A stretch of DNA of 9,624 nucleotides. Origin: CAZEQL01 sp964514415 (GTDB lineage Bacteria; Chloroflexota; Dehalococcoidia; GIF9; AB-539-J10). The notes under the pieces are model-generated. The model was not told the origin of the DNA. It saw only the letters and a program-made list of their open reading frames with translations, and ran no database searches. The translations under genes and the position numbers were made by a program. The stretch spans positions 1 to 9,624 of the forward strand of contig CAZEQL010000044.1 in assembly GCA_964514415.1 (NCBI GenBank), read 5' to 3'. How positions within the stretch are numbered: the stretch's first letter is position 1; each line of letters begins with the position of its first letter. This document shows positions 6,641 to 9,624 of the stretch, in pieces.

Positions 6641-6967
6641 ATGATACAAACGATAAAGGGTGATGATAGTTTTCAAAAGACTGTATTGCAATCAAAATTG
6701 CCAGTTTTAGTAGATTTCTGGGCGGAGTGGTGTGCTCCTTGTCTGGCTGCTGCTCCTGTTTTGGAGGAATTAGCTAAAGAGTATGCTGGCAAGGTAAACT
6801 TCGCTAAAGCGAATGTGGACGAGAATAATCCCTTGGCTGCAAAGTATGGTATAGCTGCCATTCCCACTATGCTCGTATTTAAGGACAGTCAGCCTGTTCA
6901 GCAGGTTGTTGGGTTCAAGCCCAAGAAGGAGCTTAAAAGGATTTTAGATGGCCTCCTGGGGGACTGA
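6641..6967 (+). CDS. Thioredoxin
   Basis: The 108-residue single-domain thioredoxin is a cytoplasmic dithiol-disulfide reductant. The active site is WCAPC (Cys31, Cys34) where most thioredoxins have WCGPC. The buried Asp25 (VDFWAEW), the cis-proline Pro75 (AAIPTML) and the closing helix KKELKRIL are all present. ATG at 6641 has an excellent Shine-Dalgarno (aggaggt, about 7 nt upstream), the strongest in this cluster, so it is probably the most highly translated of the four genes. There is no signal peptide. The Gly-to-Ala change in the active-site loop may shift the redox potential slightly but leaves the protein recognisable. It ends the plus-strand cluster; 84 bp separate it from the next gene, with no convincing terminator between. 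Confidence 0.93.
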   Translation: MIQTIKGDDSFQKTVLQSKLPVLVDFWAEWCAPCLAAAPVLEELAKEYAGKVNFAKANVDENNPLAAKYGIAAIPTMLVFKDSQPVQQVVGFKPKKELKRILDGLLGD

Positions 6968-7051
6968 GGAGCAAATTTCCTCTTCCTTAAATTTATTGTC
7001 ATTGTCAGCAGCTTTTACAGGAAAATTGGGACCTAACCGCTGGAGGTGAGT

Positions 7052-8059
7052 ATGAGAGAGAAGCGCCTGAAGATAGTTTCGGTTTCTTTGTTTTGTTTGT
7101 TTTCTTTGTTTTGTTTCTCACCACTTTGCGGTTGTACTTTACCTGCGTCTGATCCGCTTCCCGCCTGGAATCAAGGGGCAACGAAGAGCCATGTGATTCA
7201 CTTTGTGGAGGAGGTAACTGACCCTTCGAATCCTTCATACATCCTACCAGAAAATCGCATCGCTGTGTTCGACAACGACGGGACGCTGTGCTGTGAACAA
7301 CCCATGTCTCTTCCTATGGCGTTTGTTTTCTATCAAATCTACACAAAAGCTGAAGAGAACCCCTCGCTGCGGAACAAGCAACCCTACAAGGCAGCATGGG
7401 AAAAGGATGCCAGCTACTTTGCGAGCCTCAGCGAAGAAGAGCTAGGTCAACTGATATTGGAGCCCTTTTCAGGGATGACGCAGGCTGAGTATATAGCCAC
7501 AGCAAAGGCGTTTGTTAGCGAGTCCGAGCACCCTCGTTTTAAGGTTCCTTACACCAGGGTTGTTTACAAGCCCATGTTAGAACTTATGGATTACCTTAGA
7601 TTGAAAGAGTTCAAGGTGTTCATAGTGTCTGGCGGTATGGCAGGACTCATGCGTGCTTACTCAGAACAAGTCTATGGTGTTCCGCCCGAGAATGTGATTG
7701 GCATAAGTGCAATGTTTGAATACATCGTGCAGAATGGAAGGTCTTATCTCATCAGGATAGAAAAGTTTGTAGAGCCCATCAGCGATTTCGATGGCAAAGC
7801 TGTCAACATACAACTTCATATTGGAAAACGGCCTATCCTTGCCGTAGGCAACTCAGACGGTGATCAGGAAATGCTTGAGTTTACTGATGATAGGGAAGGT
7901 CCCGGTTTGATGATGCTCGTTCACCACGATGATGCGGAGCGAGAGTATCAGTATGACAAAGGTGCCGAGAAAATACTGAAAGTGGCTAAGGACCGCAATT
8001 GGACTATCATCAGCATGAAAAATGACTTCAAAACTGTGTTTGCATTCCAGCAGCCGTGA
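7052..8059 (+). CDS. HAD-superfamily phosphatase, predicted lipoprotein
   Basis: The 335-residue protein starts best at ATG 7052: GGAGG at 7042-7046 sits 5 nt before it and would overlap the alternative GTG at 7046. A lipoprotein signal comes first: positive N-end MREKRLK, a hydrophobic stretch, then LCGC with the lipidated Cys28. The HAD phosphohydrolase motifs follow: motif I DNDGT (Asp74 nucleophile, Asp76), motif II SGG (Ser193), motif III Lys249 and motif IV GNSDGD (266-271, Asp269 and Asp271). The set resembles phosphoserine phosphatase-like (PF12710-type) members with a helical cap inserted after motif I. It would act outside the cytoplasmic membrane on a small phosphate ester, which I cannot name. 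Cys80 and Cys81 right after motif I are unusual. It may be independent of the thioredoxin cluster. Confidence 0.85.
   Translation: MREKRLKIVSVSLFCLFSLFCFSPLCGCTLPASDPLPAWNQGATKSHVIHFVEEVTDPSNPSYILPENRIAVFDNDGTLCCEQPMSLPMAFVFYQIYTKAEENPSLRNKQPYKAAWEKDASYFASLSEEELGQLILEPFSGMTQAEYIATAKAFVSESEHPRFKVPYTRVVYKPMLELMDYLRLKEFKVFIVSGGMAGLMRAYSEQVYGVPPENVIGISAMFEYIVQNGRSYLIRIEKFVEPISDFDGKAVNIQLHIGKRPILAVGNSDGDQEMLEFTDDREGPGLMMLVHHDDAEREYQYDKGAEKILKVAKDRNWTIISMKNDFKTVFAFQQP
7083..7118 (+). repeat. 18-bp tandem repeat inside the lipoprotein signal sequence
   Basis: The 16-bp block tttctttgttttgttt occurs at 7083-7098 and again at 7101-7116, an 18-bp period that keeps the frame. It encodes the doubled peptide SLFCLF-SLFCFS in the hydrophobic core of the signal peptide. 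The T-rich simple sequence is a plausible site of slipped-strand copy change. Confidence 0.85.
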
Positions 8060-8093
8060 TGACAGCATAACAAATCATTGCACTTAACCGGCT

Positions 8094-8120
8094 TAATGCT
8101 GGCGGTGAACTCAAGCATTA
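8094..8120 (+). terminator. Weak hairpin after the HAD gene
   Basis: taatgct (8094-8100) and agcatta (8114-8120) form a 7-bp stem with a 13-nt loop, 34 nt after the phosphatase stop. There is no following T-run, so an intrinsic terminator is doubtful. Confidence 0.25.
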
Positions 8121-8129
8121 GATTGCCAA

Positions 8130-8222
8130 GCTTATCTCCGTTTCTAGCACTAGAGCGATTTTGGGCAGTCAGACAGAGACAGCCTACAGCTCATTTTGCC
8201 CGTGCAAATAGTGGAGATAAGC
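8130..8222. repeat. 93-bp element bounded by 10-bp perfect inverted repeats
   Basis: gcttatctcc (8130-8139) and ggagataagc (8213-8222) are exact inverted repeats 73 bp apart. Inside is a shorter nested pair, gggca (8163-8167) and tgccc (8197-8201). The element lies between two convergent genes. It could be a folded RNA, a shared terminator, or the remnant of a small inverted-repeat element. No coding frame is evident. Confidence 0.5.
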
Positions 8223-8263
8223 CTTATTTGGGCAAAAAGTAATTAAGGTGCTCACATTTTGCC
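8194..8263. terminator. Overlapping alternative hairpins between convergent genes
   Basis: ttttgccc (8194-8201) can pair with gggcaaaa (8230-8237), reinforced by caaata (8205-8210) with tatttg (8225-8230). The same ggcaaaa (8231-8237) can instead pair with ttttgcc (8257-8263), which includes the last codons and stop of the CvpA gene. The position suits bidirectional termination, but the U-tracts are short. Confidence 0.35.
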
Positions 8264-8764
8264 GGGTATCCCGGAAGGTGAAAAGAAATCGCGAATGAAG
8301 TCAAATTCCTTGGGGAGAAGCGCTAGTAATAAGGGGAATTGCTCCATCAAAAATTTTGCCACTGCTGATTGAGTAATAATTGTCTCTGTGCTCGGGAAAT
8401 ACTTGCTCACAATAGCAACAATAGCGGCGCATAACATGGTTCCTACGCCCGCTCCAAGAATGAAGCCAACAAGCCTATCTACCCAGCCAAGCATTGTGAT
8501 GTGAACCAGTTTAGCTACAAACCAACCAACTAGGCTAGCTATGACTAACGTGGCTATCAGGATAATGGCATAGGCAGCTATCCCTGCCCAAGCTGCCCCT
8601 TCAGAGGAAAGTATGGTGGCGAACCTCCCATAGTAGTGCCCTGCTAGAGCTATGCCTCCTATTAATCCGGCAATGCCAAAAGCAGCTTTGATGGCGCCTT
8701 TCCATAATCCCAGCACACCAAATATGATGCCACTTACTATGATAGTTGCATCCAGCCAGTTCAT
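8252..8764 (-). CDS. CvpA-family (colicin V production-like) membrane protein
   Basis: The 170-residue integral membrane protein of the CvpA family has an N-terminus typical of it (MNWLDATIIV, then FGVLGLWKGAIKAAFG). Four hydrophobic segments are visible, about 5-20, 28-42, 62-86 and 98-120. The remaining C-terminal part is amphipathic. The family supports colicin V production and envelope functions in Escherichia coli, but its biochemical role is not known, and no colicin gene is present here. ATG at 8764 has AGGAG about 5 nt upstream. It follows the nuclease-like gene by 30 bp on the same strand, so the two are likely co-transcribed. Its 3' end overlaps one arm of the convergent-gene hairpin. 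Confidence 0.8.
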   Translation of the reverse strand: MNWLDATIIVSGIIFGVLGLWKGAIKAAFGIAGLIGGIALAGHYYGRFATILSSEGAAWAGIAAYAIILIATLVIASLVGWFVAKLVHITMLGWVDRLVGFILGAGVGTMLCAAIVAIVSKYFPSTETIITQSAVAKFLMEQFPLLLALLPKEFDFIRDFFSPSGIPGKM

Positions 8765-8794
8765 TGCACTCCTATAGTTATTGAAAGTCTTAAG

Positions 8795-9624
8795 TTAAAT
8801 CTCGCCACATTCAAACTTGTAGGCGCAGTAAGAGCACATCCATGAGGGGCATTTTGGAAGCTCTGTTGGTGACGTTGCTCTTTCTAAAAGCTCAACCCGG
8901 CGTAATGCTTCAGTCTTAATAGCATTCAAATTTCTAAAGCTTACATCGTAGACCATTAATTTAGCATCCTCTCGGGGAACTTTAGCATAATAAAGCAATA
9001 ACCTGCCTTTGGGATGGTCTGTTAGGGCGCACTCGAATCCCAGGCGGAGGAAGTAATGAGGAAATGTCCAGGCTAGCCGTTCTCTTTCGACTACGGACTG
9101 AAACTTGGGATCTCGTAAGATAGTGGGCAAGTTCTGACGAATGCGAACTAAGTCGCTTAGGGATGCATGCTGGACTGGCATATTCTGCACTTCGCCGGGA
9201 GCACCATAACTTAGGGAATCGCGAAGTGCATCAAGAAAGCCTGATTCGTCCATGGAACGGAGATAATCTTCCTTTTTCTGTTGTGATTCCTCTTCATCAA
9301 GCACAATTTCTTGTGGTTTAAGACGTTTAAAATATGCCTTGCGAGGAAAGACGGTATCGTTGATTCGAAATAGTGGGGATGGTTGTGGCTCAGCAAGTTG
9401 GTTGAGAAGTTGCTGACAAGTAGCATGGTCAACCTGGACTTGCCCAGCTAACTCAGCAATCTTATATGCCAGCGACGCCGATGTGGTTTTGCAGTCGCAT
9501 ACCTCGGAATAATCACACCCCCTATTAAACCAGGCGCATCTAGGAAGGTTACCGGGGTCATTTGAGATAAGTGCATGTAGCAAGAGATCCCGCCTTCGCC
9601 GCATTTCCTCTCGGATTGCTTCCA
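8795..9624 (-). CDS. RecB/Cas4-like nuclease-domain protein with two Cys clusters (N-terminus beyond right edge)
   Basis: The frame is open to the right edge (EAIREE precedes Met at 9604), so that Met is internal and the protein begins outside the window. Residues below count from it. The C-terminus, LPKCPSWMCSYCAYKFECGEI without its last residues, has Cys252, Cys257, Cys260 and Cys266 in the pattern that closes many RecB/Cas4-type PD-(D/E)XK nuclease domains and can hold a 4Fe-4S cluster. Before it, YFLRLGFECAL (184-194), GRLLLYYAK (200-208) and LMVYDVSF (216-223) fit the last strands of such a domain. Near the visible start a second, similar stretch occurs, with LPRC at 20-23 and Cys30, Cys36 and Cys38. 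The PD-(D/E)XK acidic residues themselves are not identified here, so nuclease activity is unproven. There is no CRISPR array or cas gene in the window. Confidence 0.65.
   Translation of the reverse strand, partial: EAIREEMRRRRDLLLHALISNDPGNLPRCAWFNRGCDYSEVCDCKTTSASLAYKIAELAGQVQVDHATCQQLLNQLAEPQPSPLFRINDTVFPRKAYFKRLKPQEIVLDEEESQQKKEDYLRSMDESGFLDALRDSLSYGAPGEVQNMPVQHASLSDLVRIRQNLPTILRDPKFQSVVERERLAWTFPHYFLRLGFECALTDHPKGRLLLYYAKVPREDAKLMVYDVSFRNLNAIKTEALRRVELLERATSPTELPKCPSWMCSYCAYKFECGEI

Noticed and set aside
7046..7051. GTG at 7046 as start of the HAD phosphatase
   Set aside because: It overlaps the Shine-Dalgarno GGAGGTGA. ATG at 7052 has the right spacing and gives a normal lipoprotein signal.
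6968..7051. A promoter for the HAD gene from two overlapping TTGTCA hexamers at 6996-7007
   Set aside because: No acceptable -10 hexamer lies 16-18 bp downstream of either.
8252..8764. A bacteriocin export system suggested by the CvpA family name
   Set aside because: There is no toxin, immunity or ABC exporter gene in the window; the name is historical.
8795..9624. A CRISPR-associated cas4
   Set aside because: The Cys cluster is Cas4-like, but no repeat array or other cas gene is nearby, and housekeeping RecB-type proteins share the motif.

Overview
The window looks like draft-metagenome bacterial DNA. The best guess at source is an uncultured, probably anaerobic Chloroflexota (Dehalococcoidia-like) organism. 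This rests only on gene content: an SCP2-type thiolase with an HMG-CoA-synthase-like/DUF35 fusion, a stand-alone large-subunit B12 mutase, a short zinc-finger-less J protein and a simple lipoprotein. No rRNA or marker gene is present to confirm it. A run of exactly 100 N (2897-2996) marks a scaffold gap of unknown true length.

The left half (1-4409, minus strand) is one acyl-CoA operon, read from a good predicted promoter at 4571-4599. In order it holds an HMG-CoA-synthase-like protein fused to a DUF35 zinc-ribbon/OB domain (3' end lost in the gap), an SCP2-type thiolase (5' half lost in the gap), a complete coenzyme-B12-dependent acyl-CoA mutase large subunit, and the start of a second, paralogous mutase that runs off the left edge. 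The mutase pair is a tandem duplication. The gap between the two mutases still carries the last codons of a second thiolase copy, so the ancestral duplicated unit was thiolase end plus mutase. The synthase-like protein appears to have lost all three HMG-CoA synthase catalytic residues, so it probably serves as a partner of the thiolase. Together the genes suggest thiolytic cleavage or condensation plus B12-dependent carbon-skeleton rearrangement of an unidentified acyl-CoA.

The intergenic region 4410-4739 holds divergent promoters. The right half starts with a plus-strand housekeeping cluster (4740-6967): a short J-domain protein, a small winged-helix-like protein, a TatD-family hydrolase and a thioredoxin. 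A lipoprotein HAD-superfamily phosphatase (7052-8059) follows; an in-frame 18-bp repeat has lengthened its signal peptide. The convergent intergenic region 8060-8251 contains several inverted repeats. The window ends with two minus-strand genes: a CvpA-family membrane protein and, upstream of it, a protein cut by the right edge that carries two Cys clusters of the kind that close RecB/Cas4-like nuclease domains.
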